From Liolophura sinensis (Eukaryota; Mollusca; Polyplacophora; Chitonida; Chitonidae), in NCBI RefSeq assembly GCF_032854445.1, contig NC_088302.1:32889979-32953978 (forward strand): a stretch of 64,000 nucleotides of DNA, in the 5' to 3' direction. Shown in pieces: positions 1-13,598 of this stretch. The notes under the pieces are model-generated. The model did not search any database, was not told the DNA's origin, and worked only from the letters and a program-made list of their open reading frames with translations. Position numbers and translations under genes: made by a program. The first letter of the stretch is position 1; every line of letters starts with the position of its first letter.

Positions 1-830
1 ATATTGCTAACGGCGTCCGTAGACACACAGCATTAATGACCCTCTTAATTGAGGTAAAATCTATTTGATTCGTCTACTTTATTTACCGTTACTGCGTTGT
101 AAGCGTTACCAATACACCGGTCTATTAATCAACCAATCATACAAATAATGGGTGATAAACTTGTTGGCACAACAGTGTGAGCAACACCTTGAAATAGTTA
201 AATCAGTCTACCCATCATCCACGCTCAAGTTTATCGCATTATGATTGTTTACATGAAACCGATTTTTCGTTTCAAAAAAGCAATGAGCGATAACCTTAAA
301 TCAAGCAATCATTCAGAGAATGAGCGCAAACTTGTGTTTTATATCCCCCAGTGAGAATTTCAGTACAATAAACCAGTCTATGAATAAACCTATTTTTCAA
401 GCAGGAATCTGTAACCTCGATTTTATCGTTGTTTGAGAGTTACTGAAAAACATTTTGTTAATCAACGAGCCGTTTGGGTGTATATAAGGTATATTTTATC
501 GCTGAATAAGTGTTACAGTAAACCTGTCTGCCAGTCAACCAAGAATGCATGCAGTAAGACGTAAGGTCGGTTGTTTTCTTAGTATGCGAGTTAAGCAAAA
601 CAAAACAAACACAGCTTGTCTGTCGACCTATGATTTAGGTTTTAGAACTGATTGAGCCGATTTTATCACAGTGCTCGAGTTAACAACCAGTCATTCTTTC
701 AGTCAACTAACCAGGCATGAAGTCATTCAGATAGGCTTGACTTTATCGGAGTGTGAGTGTTAAGAATGTACGACTATGCCAATCAATCATTCGATCATGC
801 AAACAATGAGAGCTACGTTGGCTTAATTTC
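1..830. repeat. Degenerate satellite-like array
   Basis: Two short phrases recur in decayed form. One resembles TTTATCGCAGTGTGAGTGTTAA, seen near 77, 228, 418, 492, 659 and 729 in diverged versions. The other resembles TCAACCAATCATTCAAACAATG, near 128, 302, 533, 684 and 780. Spacing is irregular (about 70-190 bp), so this is an old array with indels rather than a clean tandem repeat. The array may start before the window. No ORF or RNA gene is visible in it. Confidence 0.5.
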
Positions 831-1854
831 CCACAAGACCATGTTAACGCTTACATTATAGATGGCATCTTCGCGTTCTGGTGTGTATTCAGGTTGACAA
901 TAGGTTTGTCCCTCGACATTACATTACGTAACAGAGATACAAGTTTCATCAGTACTCCGATAAGATAAAAGTGTTCTCATCAATAGTATGTTCGAACAGT
1001 AAATGATAAGCGTAAGTCAGTGGCTTGTGCCGAGATATGTTTTAACTCCTTTAGAGCGTGTCCGTGTAATCTTCCAAAGATTACACATAACGGTGACGAT
1101 GCTTTTCGGCTCGACTGCGATTTTCCTGTGTAAGCATAACGCAGAATGTATGTCGGCAGTAAGTTGGCGAGGGACGCAGTACTCAGGATTGCCTACAGTG
1201 GACGGTTTGGGGGTAAGATTCCGCTGGCTTTTGGCTTTGTCAGCGTATGTCGTGCTTGGCGGGAGAAAAATCACACCCTTGGGGTGCTTATGCAAATACG
1301 CTTAGGAGAGCACCTGTCAGATCTGGGTGTCGTAAAGTAAATTGCTTATTGACAACATTGCTATTGCTACACGCGATACAGCACCTGAAGATATATATTT
1401 ATTAGAGATTAGTCGTTCCTACGCAATTGGCAAACACTTCTGTCTTGTAAATTATTAACAACAGCACGAAAGCAATGTTGACAAGCACTGTTTTATAAGT
1501 TGCATTTTGTTAGTCGTTTATGACTTTTTAAACAGTTTGCAAAATTATAGGGACTATATTTTTTCAGAGGTTCCACGATGCTCCAGCCGCAGATGTATAG
1601 GGAAACTAAGCGTGTTTATAGCTTTCAGTGCGCTGCGTTGTGACTTTTATTTGAGGTTTTGAGTGATTATAAAATGGTTCAGGCGCTGTACAGAACAAGG
1701 ATAACGCGAAATGGCATATTTGTTTAACTCTACCAAATCTGTTACAACGTTCGGCGTCTTTTATGTCTTTATTTGTCGCCCCCTCCCCCTCGCCATCGAC
1801 CGCGAAAAAAATATTATACATGAACAGTCGAAATAAAACCCAGGAAAATGTAAG
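831..1854. other. No recognisable feature
   Basis: Overlapping short frames on both strands at 1003-1340 resemble no protein family I know and lack a convincing splice or initiation context. A frame at 1606-1821 on the minus strand is equally unconvincing. A short C-rich stretch lies at about 1777-1791. I see no gene here. Confidence 0.5.
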
Positions 1855-1950
1855 ATGACAGCATTTCGTGTGACAATTTGCCCACTATTTCACACATTCG
1901 TCACTGTTCTGGTTTTACTCTATATGCTATTGTCTTTTGCACTACACCGT
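1855..1950 (+). repeat. Interspersed repeat D, copy 1
   Basis: This segment aligns with the stretches at 6340-6432 and 24785-24890 through a core CGTGTGACAATTTGCC, followed by a TCACAC / TGTCGCTGCTCT / CTCTATGT-like tail. It is the most diverged of the three and lacks the CACCGGTTA block found just before the core in the others. It contains no tRNA-like boxes. The family is unidentified: it could be a SINE body, a MITE fragment or part of a larger transposon. Confidence 0.4.
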
Positions 1951-2063
1951 TTTCGAAAACAGAACAGAATGCTGACGTTGGCAATTCCAGCTGAACAAGT
2001 GATGAAGACGTGCACTTATTATAGCTGGTCTCTTTATACACTACGTTCAAGGCTGTGAATTTA

Positions 2064-2642
2064 TTAAAGGAGAAGATAACTTAAAAACATGACTCTATAA
2101 GATGAAAAGGGCGCATTTTTTTCTATCTGGTGGTGCCTGCTGCAAAATCTTGCGATTTTTCCTCGCCATACACGAAAAGCCTAAAAACGGCAAAGCTGGC
2201 ATAAATCTCTGAGTTCATCGCGTCCTCCATCTTTAACACCCGGTAATTTTTGCCGGGGGTGTGTTGCCTCTCAGCCATTGATAGTCGTTAAGACTGCCGT
2301 CTTGTTCGTGTAAACTCGGAACCTACGTCCAACATTCAGGTTTCCCGGTCGTCAAGCGGAAAACGAACTGTACTGTTCGCTACCTTCTGAGAAGAAGAGT
2401 TCTACCGGAAATATACGAACTGCACTTTGGCGGTTTCCGACGGCAATTCTCCTCCTAACACAGAAGACTTCAGGACTAATTCTTAGGCAAAATGGAGTCG
2501 CCCACAGCGGGTGTTGGCGCTGACTTTATTTATAATTTTTCACTTGCGGTACATATTAGAATTTTTATGGCATGCACCTGCGAGGAAATGCATACACTTT
2601 TCAATGGTATTTGATTGATATTTACATTTTCTTCTCCTTTAA
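2064..2642. mobile_element. TTAA-bounded non-autonomous DNA transposon candidate
   Basis: The left end starts TTAAAGGAGAAGATAA (2064-2079). The right end (2627-2642) is its inverted complement with one mismatch, and 13 of these bases match without interruption. Both ends therefore begin with TTAA, as expected if TTAA is the duplicated target of a piggyBac-like transposase. At 579 bp the element is far too short for a transposase, and no transposase motif is visible. A GC-rich hairpin (ACACCCGG / CCGGGGGTGT) lies near 2237-2263. The known facts are the TTAA preference of piggyBac and the general structure of MITEs. The family assignment is inference, because the tips do not show the CCC start typical of many piggyBac ends. 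A chance inverted repeat remains possible. Confidence 0.45.
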
Positions 2643-5600
2643 GCTACGTGACTATACCCACTCAATACTGCACAAGCAAAGGACTGGAATTTCTGACCGA
2701 CGGAACAATGAAAAAACATAATTTTCGCCATATTAATCAAGTGACATGACATTGAAATCTCTGAGACAATTGACTATTTTTAGCTGACCAGAAATGACGC
2801 CATATTTTTTTCCCTCCATGAAACGAACACGACTGGCGTTCAGATTTGTTCGTCTGAACGAATCAGGTCATGCCAGCCAATGATGAAGGACATTTTTTGC
2901 GCTTTTCTTGTCGAATTTGTTTAAGATTGTAAATTGAGAAAAAATTTACAGATTATCACATTCGTAAAATTGTTCAGTTCAAACTATTATACCATAAACG
3001 TTTTTTCTTAAACATTGAGTAGAATGTTATATAAACAAAATCGCTGAAAGAAGTGCCGAATTCGAAACACAGACCTGAGTACAAAGCAGGTAAGAACTAA
3101 TAAAGTAAGCCTGAAGTTGCTTTCGGTGTTACTAGTGTTTTTTTTTTTTTGTTTGTTTTTTTTTTTCTCAGTGTCGAAGCCGTTTCATTATTCCAGATGC
3201 GCGCAGTGCGTGACTGATTCGTGATGTTTTAATTCATCAGATGTCTGTTCCATATTTGATGGATGATCCCAGCATCTGTAGATAGCGCTGAAATTGTATT
3301 CCCTTGCCAGCCAAAACACCGGGAGAGTCACAAACGAATCGCTGCCATAACAAGGCTACTGCGTCGGTTAATACGCCTAAAAACATCCCGCTACAAACGG
3401 CCTTTTAGTCCTTTCAGCAGCCATGGATACGTGTGTTGAACAATCTCTGGAGACCAGTGGCAGCTGGGACCCGGCGCATGATCTGCATGTACGCTATAAT
3501 AGCCGAGGCTTTCTTCCATGCATAAAGTTATTCTGATCCGTATGCATATAATATCACTCTCAATTCCGCTTTATTAAGTATGTGTAGTTCATGCGAAAGA
3601 CCCGGGCCAGGGACTTCAAAATTGGCTCCGATGGTACTTCCCAAACTTGACATTCAACATGACGGACAAGCCAAGTATGGATCGATAAACTGAGGCTCGG
3701 GACAGGTGGTTAGGGGAGGGAGCGTCATGAATGTCGTGTGTCTTTTGCAATGTCTTTCAATGAGGCAGCACTCTAAATATAATGGCACTGGAAAGGGTCT
3801 TCTAAATCGATACATTATCGTGATCGGACAGAAAAAGGCGTCTTAAAAGGATAAACTACATGATATGCTTTTTCAATAGAATCTACTTATGGTCATAGCC
3901 ATAAACCGTGCATTTATGTGTACCGTGCTATTTTAAATACATGTTGAATAATCCATAGTCACCGTGTATTCCCCCCAGAAGATCTTTGGGGATTATTACA
4001 ATCTCTTATAATTGCAGATGTGTGGTAAACGCATGTAATACACACTATACTTAATGATAGAAACATCAGAGAGTTTTTGCGTAGATCAAGATTGTCGCAT
4101 CATGATTTATCTATTATAGTTATACTCCAAGGGTTAGCGAATGCTGTCCTTCGTCAATGGTTTCTTTATATACGTTTTGGGGTAGCTGACTGACTATAAT
4201 GAGTACATGGCAATATTAGGTTCAGACTGTCAGTAACGTTCCTTTTACTGTTTACCTTCGCCATCTACACATTAAGCCTGTTTATATCAGAGAACTAGAT
4301 GTCACCGCAGGTTCTTTACGACTTCAGGAATGACAGGACACGATGCGGCAAATATTTATGTCTGGCTCTGGTATGCCGCTTTGTGTTTCTGGAAGGTTTC
4401 AATTTAGCCCAGGATTTCCCTTGTTTGGCTGTTTTAGAGTTATATAATTTAGAAATGGTTCAGTGGGTGGCTTTGTCTGCATGTTTAATCGAACGGTGTG
4501 TCAGGAGAGATGGTACGCCAAGAGTTTACGTCCGCTGTGATAAGATTGTGGTAAAAGGTAATGTCCCTTGTGATCTGCTTGCTCTAGAAGGTTTCTTGTC
4601 TGTGAGACAAGCTTTTGAGAGGCCTGTTCCAAAGGGATGCTGAGGCCATTATGAGAACAATAATAAATTTCGGTCGAGTTTCAGGAGTAATTTCTTCGCG
4701 TATAAATCACCTCAGGTTAAAGGATTCCGCTGGCATCCATTATTCAAATTCTCTGCATACATTTACATTATTCAAGTGTTATATGATGGAGAAAAAGAAT
4801 TACTTAGTTTAACTCCAGCACCTTTCCACCCGCTAGGTGTCGCCCAACAAGTATCCCAGGTGGCTAGGAAACCAGCAGTCAGGCGTGACTATCAGCCAAT
4901 GGGAGTGTTCCTTAGTCATTGTGTCCGTGTCGCGTCGAAATCTTAGGGTCGCGCGATTTCAACTATTCTGCACATCGACATGAGATAAACTGACTTTCTT
5001 TCCTGGTTCTATTTGTATGGCTAGATTGCACCCTTCATATAATCGGGCCGTTGTCAAGTGACTCGATCCAGTTAGCCCGAAGATGTTTTACACTCCCTGG
5101 TCCGATTTTCGTGTCAATTGTTAACTCACCTCAAAGAGAGATATATGTCCCGGTTTATAAACACGACAGAAGTACATTATCATTCTAGATTTACGTACAT
5201 ATCTCGTGTGGAGGAAACCCTCACGGTCGCATGAGCTTTGCAACGTATATAGTTGGGTAGAAACAGAGAAGTAGTCTGTGCCAAGCTGACATTAATCCAA
5301 TATCTTGATTGGCAAATGTCAACCGTACCGTGTAATTCGATAACTTTAAAGCAGATAGAAAGCGTTTCTCGCGGATAGCCATTGTTTTATCAATCATTAT
5401 TAGGAGTTACAGAGAGACTGCTATCAAGTCTTATTACCCAGTCCTCACTGCCACAGCTGGTAATGTTTCCTCGGCCCCCCGATCTTGGCCCTGCGTTTAA
5501 GTCACCATTCATTTCCCTGATCAGTCTGGGGAACTGGGCTGGCTGGCCGGAGTTGAGAACTCGGGACATCTGGCCGTCTGCTGGAATGCTGTGTTTAGGG

Positions 5601-6339
5601 GAATATCCGCAGGAACAGTTCGGGTTCAGATCGATATAGTCCGTATACAGTGGTCAGCATGTTGGCGGGTAGACAGTAATTGCCAAGTATAATTCGGTTA
5701 TGAGGACTAACTTCTATTACTCGGTCACACGAGTCATTGAAAGACCCCATAAGTCTCCTTTGGTCCGCTTTCAAGGGTCTCTTTGTCCGAGGCATTACTT
5801 TGTGTCAGTTATTCTCCACAACATTACAAATGATGAGGACTGCTATGGCCAGGAATCCTACGACTAGCCACTGTGGATAATGTAAGCCCTTATCTTGAAG
5901 AAACAATTATCAGATTCCCTTTGATGTGTAGGAGGACTTTAAATTTAGAGTTATAGGTTGATGTTTTAACAATATTGTAGGTATAGGCAAGATGTGTTGC
6001 AGCCGAACACGTCAGCTGGCTTCTTGGTTTCCAACCATCTAGATACTGCTAGAGCATAACTAAGACTGGTTGGCCTTAAATTGTTATATAAATGTTAGAT
6101 TTGTCAAAGCTTGATGACAAATGGGGTTTAAACCAGGATTCTGCTGCTAGACAAAACATGCCTGAGGCCTGGCTCCTTTGTACTGTTTTAATGTGTGATG
6201 ACATATTTTGAGTAATTTAAGACCAGTGACGGCAAATATATTGCAAATAATACTGCTAATTTTGCTTAAGCCACGGTTCTAGGGGCTACTGTTTGGCCAT
6301 TCACCATTAGAAGAAAATCCTGACTGAGGTAACGTGACA
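2643..6339. other. Long stretch without an identified gene
   Basis: The stretch holds a T-rich run at about 3139-3167. The longest frames are at 4299-4643 (114 codons, plus) and 5382-5639 (85 codons, plus). Neither resembles a family I know, shows a signal peptide or repeated domain, or sits in a clear splice context. Frames of this size are expected by chance in 64 kb. I see no RNA gene or mobile element here. Confidence 0.5.
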
Positions 6340-6432
6340 AGAATCCGAATTTCACCGGTTACGTGTGACAATTTGTCGTCGCTGCTCTGGTGTCACTCAC
6401 TCTCTCGGCTGTAGTATCTTATATTATATTCG
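6340..6432 (+). repeat. Interspersed repeat D, copy 2
   Basis: This copy shares TTTCACCGGTTACGTGTGAC with the copy near 24795, then continues ATTTG-TCGTCGCTGCTCT and a CTCTCT / GTAGTATCTT tail ending in ATATTATAT. Compared with copy 3 it lacks about 12 bases after ATTTG. No flanking duplication is evident, so the ends are approximate. The family is unidentified. Confidence 0.5.
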
Positions 6433-9376
6433 TACTATCTCGTTTGTGGCCTGAAATCAGGGGCTTTTTCAGTTACCCAAGTTTTCCACAACTCGATCCT
6501 TGGCATATAAATGAAATTAAGCGGTGAAGCAAACACAAACTGTTTATTGATGTATGGTGAATGGAAACTAACTACGAGTTTACTATAATGGTTGCGCACG
6601 CCAGATATGTTTCTGATTAAATTTCCACCGAGTATCTCGTTTTGATTGTAAAGCAAATACCCAAGATTAGTGTGGCAAAGTTCTTAATCACAGGTCTTGA
6701 TTTCAAAAAGCACACTTGGGTCACTGATGAAAGTCGTTCCTACATATGTCCGCATAAAGCGCTCTTTGTTACGTCCTGGCAGTTTGATAATGGTGTAACA
6801 TTTACGCATCTGCGCAGTTCTTTATAAGTTGTCACGTACTCGTGCATAGACGGAGACAAACAGGAATTTAAGACAACGTCAGTGATTACTGGCGAAGAGC
6901 CACATTCTTTAGAACAATTGCGGATTCCAACAGAAGAAGTGATCAATAGAGCGACCTCATATATGGGAAACCTACTCCTTTTCAAAAAGGTCGACGATCT
7001 GAGAGTTCCACGGCAAATTTGGAACGATCGAGCCAAAGACGGAACAATTCAAAGAAACCGGTTAGACATGTAACATTCACCTCTTTTCTTGTCCTAACCT
7101 ACTGTACATGTATGTGAGGGTACTGGCGCTGTTTACTTGGGCGTGTTAAATGAAGCAGGCGGACTCCGGGAATACACATTGATTCAGTGAACGGATGCCG
7201 TTTAATTAACTGTAATAAAACATGTTGTGTATTAAGACTAGCGGTGGAACATGATCAACCAACGGGCCGAACTTTAAACATATTTGCCTTCCAAGAAAAG
7301 TCCTTTGAAAACGGCGAACAGAACTACAGCATTATATAATAGATTAAGAAGGGCAAAAATTAACTTGGCTTCCAAATCAAATAGTGGTTAAGTAGTTGCC
7401 TTCGTCTGAGGAATTATTCCTTTTTCAGCTGACACGTTTTATCAGATTTAATAATGTCGCGGAGGATTTTGGGGTACAAACGGCATCATTTGCTTGCACT
7501 GGAAAAGAAATCTGTCAAAACTGCCAGTCGCGCACATTTCCCCATCTTGTACATGGTCTGTAATCGAAGTCCCAAGACAAAAACTGCAAACGAAGTCTTG
7601 GTAAGTTAGATTGTGTAGCGAGTCGTTAAGCAACACAATGATGTTATTAACTCTGTTTACAAGTGAATTGGGCAGAATCGATTGGAGCTAGAAAACTGGC
7701 ATTTTTCATCACAAATCCCAGCTTTTATTGCCGTGTTATGCACTTGAGTTGAATGCTTCTGTTTTTGACTTAACAAGCCCGGGAGACTTAATTTTAGCGA
7801 ACGACTCCGTTAAATGAAAGGACTTTGGAAGGAGTTTCGAGCAATGCTCAGAGTGCTCCGAGGTTCAGTTGAAAACGGCCTGATGGAAAAATCTAGTCGA
7901 GTTATTGACGTAACAATAGAACACGCTTTTAATAAGCCCCCTTTGCTCTACTATCGTGTAGTGTGCATGTGTGTGGCTGTGATACCTCGATCGATTGGTA
8001 TTCATGCACCATGCTGTCACTCCCCACCATGCACTACCCCATCTCTCCGGCCCCTGACGTATATTAAGGTAGCAGTGCTAATGACCAATTGTTTAGTCCG
8101 TACAAAATTGCCCCAAACTATTTCTTCTATTCTTTTTGAAATCGCCTGAAATATCTAACATTTTAACAAATACCAATTAGTCAGGAATTGGTCGAGGTTT
8201 CTTGTGGTAATCAAAGCTAATGAGAAAACTCAGTAATAATCACATCTAATTTCCTTTATCCTCTATACCAATTTCTAATCGAAAGGGAGAAAAAAACGAC
8301 ATATTCACACTCTCAGACGAGCAAATTGAAGATGATGAGGTAGCTCCGAAGCTTTACGTGTAACTGTTTGGCATGTGGACATTACAGTTAACATTTGTCT
8401 TTGCACTATTTTTACCTTTCCGTATGGATCTTGATAAAACTTTCACCCTGCCTCGGGGAATCAAATCTGCGTTATCGTGTACTGACACGTCATTTTTATG
8501 CACGTCAATTACGTACTGCCAAGGGACTGGCGCAATCTGCAAAACCCATTTGATGTGTATGAACAAATTATAGTTGTCAGCATGTAGCATTTTGGAAAGG
8601 AGCGTTAGAAAAGGAAAGTTAGCTGGAGAAATCAGGCGGCTTTCTGTGGAATTCCACTGCAAAAGCTTCGCCTAGGGAAGATATTCGAAAGAGCTGTTCA
8701 GTTTGTATGCCGGTTGTATAACTGGGAAAAAACACCTCCGTTACAGGTTACGGTGCGGAGCAATCTGTAAACCTTCGGCCGTGGTTAAATTCTGCAACAG
8801 GAGAATGAACATAATCTGTTTAAGTTAAGCCCAAATCAATATCTATCAATGTTATTCATTTTTTTCTCGCTCGGAGACCTCTTCGGCGAAAGGGAAAATA
8901 TTTGCTTTCTTCTTAGCCATCTGACACACGTTAAGATGTTACATTTATATGAAAGTCAAGTGGATTTATTTTGCACTTTTTAACACAGTTGTCGGTTATT
9001 TACTGTGAAATGAGTTTGAACTGTACAACTGCAGACCGTGTAATGTTACTCAGCCGTCCTCTTCACAGCTCACAGATTTTTCACTGGAGAGAAGATTATT
9101 TGAGAAGCTAAATCTCCTCCAGCAGTATCGACTTAAGTGATATATGTGTGTAAAACCTTGGCCTCTTTCATGTTAAAGGCTGTGCTGGAACGCAATCAAA
9201 GACGGCCTGTCCGGGCTTGGCGACTACATAAAGTGGCTGTAATAGTTGGTGGTCTGTAGACTTGCATGATTGTTGTTGGCTGCCTGCAATGGTGTTCTCT
9301 TGTTCGCTTTAAATCTGCTGCTCTGTTGTGATGTTATATTTCTGGATAAAGTGCAAGTTATGTCAGTGAGTGAAGC
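6433..9376. other. Long stretch without an identified gene
   Basis: Several overlapping frames of 60-111 codons lie on both strands (for example 7814-8149 plus and 8354-8662 minus). None shows a recognisable domain, and opposing frames overlap over much of their length, as chance frames do. I see no tandem repeat, SINE or RNA gene in this part. Confidence 0.5.
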
Positions 9377-9415
9377 GATTGCCATCACTGGCAATCTCCG
9401 TATAGCAGTGATGGC
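9377..9415. other. Two mutually exclusive perfect hairpins
   Basis: GATTGCC (9377-9383) pairs perfectly with GGCAATC (9390-9396) around a 6-base loop. GCCATCACTG (9381-9390) also pairs perfectly with CAGTGATGGC (9406-9415) around a 15-base loop. Bases 9381-9383 and 9390 belong to both stems, so only one can form at a time. Such a pair would suit a switching RNA, but no transcript or conserved element is evident around it, so it may be a chance or decayed foldback. Confidence 0.4.
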
Positions 9416-12400
9416 CCGGTAGAGGGATAAGAGATGTAGAGCCCAGATAGATACACTCGCCTTTCAGTGTAGGCCCTTTATAACTAGGGTAGCTCAAATA
9501 GCGACAAGCGGGCGGGCTTCGATCAGCCCGTACGTCATAGGTTCACAGATTGATACAATGCCTAGGATATCGTGTCTGATCTCGAGAGCCGTTCATTTTT
9601 CCAAATTTCAGAGAAGGCACTTTTTTCCTCTTTCGCAATCTTCGATGTTCTCTGTATATCGGCCCAAACTCGCAAGGTGGATTTGAAGTCGAATTCAAGA
9701 AAAAGCCACTCCAGTCGATCGCACTCGTCTTGTCTTTTGGCAAATGGCTTTTTTCATCCTTACAAATGGCTAACATTAACCGGACGGTCGGGCTAGCTGA
9801 TAGTTAAGAGCAGACAGAACTCATCCGACCAGACTCCCTCTAGCGCAAATACCTACAGCTAAACACTAAATTTAAATTTACGAATTTAAGGCAATGCTAA
9901 GACGACTTAGGGTGGACGTTGTTTCTCGTGTGTGCACCAAGATTGTGTTATATTATACGAGCTGGTGTGAAGAAATCAGGAACAAACATACATTCTGAAT
10001 CAACTGAAAATGATATCTTCACATTATTTGAATATTCATGTTGTTTCGAATTTTCTTGCGCACGTCCTTAGAAGAATGCTGTAGGTTGAGTGACCCTCCT
10101 AGCGAAATTCATTCCTTCATTTCTAGTTTCAAAGTGGACCCAAAAAATTTACTTGTGGCCAATGGAATTCAAACTAGGGATTACTGATCTTTTAGGTCTT
10201 CAAAAATAAGCACTCTTAATTTTGAGTTTTCCAAATGTAGCCATTCTACCTAGGTGTTTTCTGGTACAGATCCCAAACCTTATATGAAGTACGGTGCTTG
10301 TATCTATCATTTGCTGAACGAAAGTGAGTTCTTGTTTGCGATGCTTATCTGGTTGTTTCAGCCCTCATTTCAGATCTGGATGGCTTTAGAAGCCCGTTTG
10401 CTTTGTTTTTGGCAATAACCAACTTTATTCTGTGATCTGAATGACAGAGTGATTTGCCTTCTTGATATGTCTTATAGGCATTCAAATACAGAAAACATGT
10501 ACAGAATACATGTATAGATTGAAAGACATTTGGTAGCCAGACACACTTATCCGGTAAGGTCTCTGCAGAATACTAGCCATTAAGGTCGTGAGTTTCGGAC
10601 CCAGCTCTGGCTGGGTAAATATGATTATCTGTGTACGCCCCAGATCAGATAAGAAACTTAGGAAGTTTTGTTATCTTGATTTAATTGTGCCCTTATCATC
10701 CCGTGTCATTAAATCCTAATGTAGTTACACCAAGCACTAGTACCAAGTCCAAAGTTTTGGCGTTAAAAAAGCATGTTCCATACTCGTTGTTGGAGCCAAA
10801 TGAGACTTGAATCGGGACGATGTTTTGCCACAATACCAGCTCATAGTTCTCCGCACGAAGTCTGACTCATTGCCAGGACGCAATGGTAACTTGCTCGTCG
10901 TTGTTTATCCTGAATTGCGGAGGTGGGGGACATTCAGTCTATCATGCCCAATGTCAATCCGATTTCTGAAAGATCAGAGAACAATCGAGTCTGTTAAGCG
11001 GTGGTTCGGTGGATCACTTAACCTACCCCGGACTTGGAGAGTTACATATTAGAGCTCCAGGCGCATCCTTATCCAAGCAGAGATTCCACGCTCTATTGTT
11101 TTCGTCTGGAACCAGGCTTTTGAGGAGTCAATCACTAACGAGGGGTACAAACGTCCCTCAATAGCCGTGGTCCAAACGCATACGGCCCAAAGTGAGCTTG
11201 TCCGAACAAAGTGACCAGAGCCGATGGGACTTGCAGGGAATCCGACTGGCTCCAATCTATGTATACTGACACTTTTGGGGCGGGCTTCGACCCACGTTTG
11301 GCAAATTTACCGTCTAGACATAGGGTGATTATAGTATATTTGGTCAATTACAGTCCCTGGGATGGCCCAAGCGTATCGTCATGTACGTGTCGGTGTGTGG
11401 CAGTAGTCCTTCTTGCTTGGGGAATTAACGTTCGTACCAACAAACAGGTTTCGTGTAAGACACCATGGGACAAGAGTTGTTTAAGCAGTCGTTTTTCACG
11501 CTTCTTTACGGACGATCACGCGTGAAAAATTTTGTAATTTGCTAAAGGAAATGTTGGGCCATTTAACTAGGCCAGCGTTTGAGGCTTTAGAGCCGGGACT
11601 TGACACGATTTGAATTGCGAACACAAATTGACCAGCACGTCTGGACCCTTCGAGAGACTTAACCTTATCGCCCCGGCTGAGATAAAACCATCAAATGATG
11701 CATTCTTTGTTAACATGAACCAAACGTTTATGGCGGCAAGCTCTGGTATTGAATTTGTTTACCCTACTCGCTTTTCCTACCATCACCTTATGAGGGCTAT
11801 CTAAGACCATGTACGAATAGGCCCATACTGTGTATCCTTCTATGGCCGGTGGGAATCCGTTTAGATTGTCTCACGATACTCAGACATTATCTGGCTCACA
11901 GCCCCAGTAGTTAGTCAATATGATATGGTTTGACATAAACTGTTACACCGTTATGTTTGCCATATCGCTCAGTGAGGAAATCATCACACGCCTGGTCGCT
12001 CGTTGACCACATCAGACGACCATCTCGTGTAATATCTAAGCAATTCTCTTTTATCTCCTGTCACACGATAAACGCCAATACGTCAAACACAAGTGGATCC
12101 AGTAAGTACCGTAGGAAACCGTCATATATAGCCCCCAAGCCATTGCACCTAACGGCATATACTAGTATATGCAGGTTTTGCAGCTCCTTGTCTTTTCCAT
12201 GGACTGAACATCTATCTGCTGGTTTTGATTACACTCTCAAGTTAAGTCAAGACCACGTATGTTCCCAAGCCGTGACGTTTTGATAAATGGACAGTTGCAA
12301 TCAAAGGGAAACTGCACTTATTGATCAAGGACAAATTTTCACTTACTTACGTTTTAATGTAGACGATGTAAACGGCTATGGTGGAAACAGACCTCATTAT

Positions 12401-13598
12401 TAAACTCGTGTGATCGTACATCTTTATTACTAGTGCGCTTTTGCCCTTTACTTGGAGTCCCAGTAGAGACAAAGTCACTCATCAGCCCATCAGTTGTATC
12501 TTTGCGCCCCTTCCTCGGATCCTCTTCGTCTCCTTAAAGCAATGAGCTAATGACTTTCTAAAGCTACTTGTTAAATGTACAAAATGACCAGGCACTATAA
12601 CCGACACCCTCAAGGGGAATATTAAATTCTACACTATATCATGTATATAGTATAGCTAAAACAAGGACCATAATCTATGGAACAACACGTTCACAGCACA
12701 GTGAGTAAAAATGACCCTACCTAGCAGAACATATACAAAGAGCTAAAACTGACACTACCTAGACAAACGGCTAAACCAGACCCTTTTCTGTATAATATAG
12801 CCGAACACACCACAACAAAAGAACGTATGATGTGCATATATTTTAAATTATGACCCTTGCAGGATTGCACTGAAGCTATTTTAGAAGGTAAAATTTAGTG
12901 TTAACTTCAAAGTAGTTTACTGTTTAAAGTTTACCTTCCGTATTTTTTCTCTAATACTAGTATATTCTTGATTAAACTGAAGTTTAAATTCAGGAATAGG
13001 CTTGTTACCACAAGTTAAATACATATATATATGTCTGACTTCAGTCTTAGACAACGTCGTGATCGTGGGACCACAGGTTGTACATAATAAGGCAATGACC
13101 TTTGTTAAAACAGATCTGGAGATCCTGCTCGAAGATATGACAGTGTAATGTAATATCGCAACTTATAGTGGATTGGTTCACAGATAAGGGTCATCAATGT
13201 GTGTCCATCATTGTAGTCAAGCTGTACAGAACCTTTGGCTCTGCTTTAGATATCAGATAATTGTGCTTAATGCTTTGATCAGAATCTTGGCTTAGTCTTT
13301 AAACCACCCGGATTGTGGCCAAAACCATTGGTGAAAAAGTTGCTGGATGACGCCCAACCTTTAAACCACAGCACACCATGGGAATAACGACATTTCCCTC
13401 TGGGTTACGAAGCGAGATTTTGTCAAGGACAAGTATAGTCTAATTTTGTATTAACTGCATATGTACTTAAGGCGCAATAAAGTACGCGTAACTTCTGATA
13501 ACCACAAGGACAACTGACAAGCAGGCTATTGACCAGGACATTCTTATTCTTTCTCCTATAACGATTCTTGCAGATGACGCTTTGAACTCAAGCCAAAG
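9416..13598. other. Long stretch without an identified gene
   Basis: The stretch contains a perfect 18-base palindrome, GCATATACTAGTATATGC (12155-12172), and a weak tRNA-like fragment near 10565-10615. Frames at 11211-11525 and 11957-12283 (104 and 108 codons) show no recognisable family or domain. A short A-box-like phrase, GTAGCTCAAATAGCGAC, lies at about 9490-9506, with a poor B-box-like GGTTCACAGATT near 9540. This could be a very decayed tRNA or SINE head, but I do not claim it. Confidence 0.45.
10565..10615 (+). repeat. tRNA-like (SINE head) fragment, doubtful
   Basis: GTCGTGAGTTTCGGACCCAG resembles the B-box region of tRNA-headed SINEs (GGTTCGANNCC), with the short stem CCCAGCTCTGGCTGGG after it. 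No A box and no SINE tail is visible. It may be a truncated SINE head or a coincidence. Confidence 0.2.

Noticed and set aside
4299-4643. 114-codon plus frame
   Set aside because: It resembles no family I know, has no detectable domain, and no flanking splice signals in register support it.
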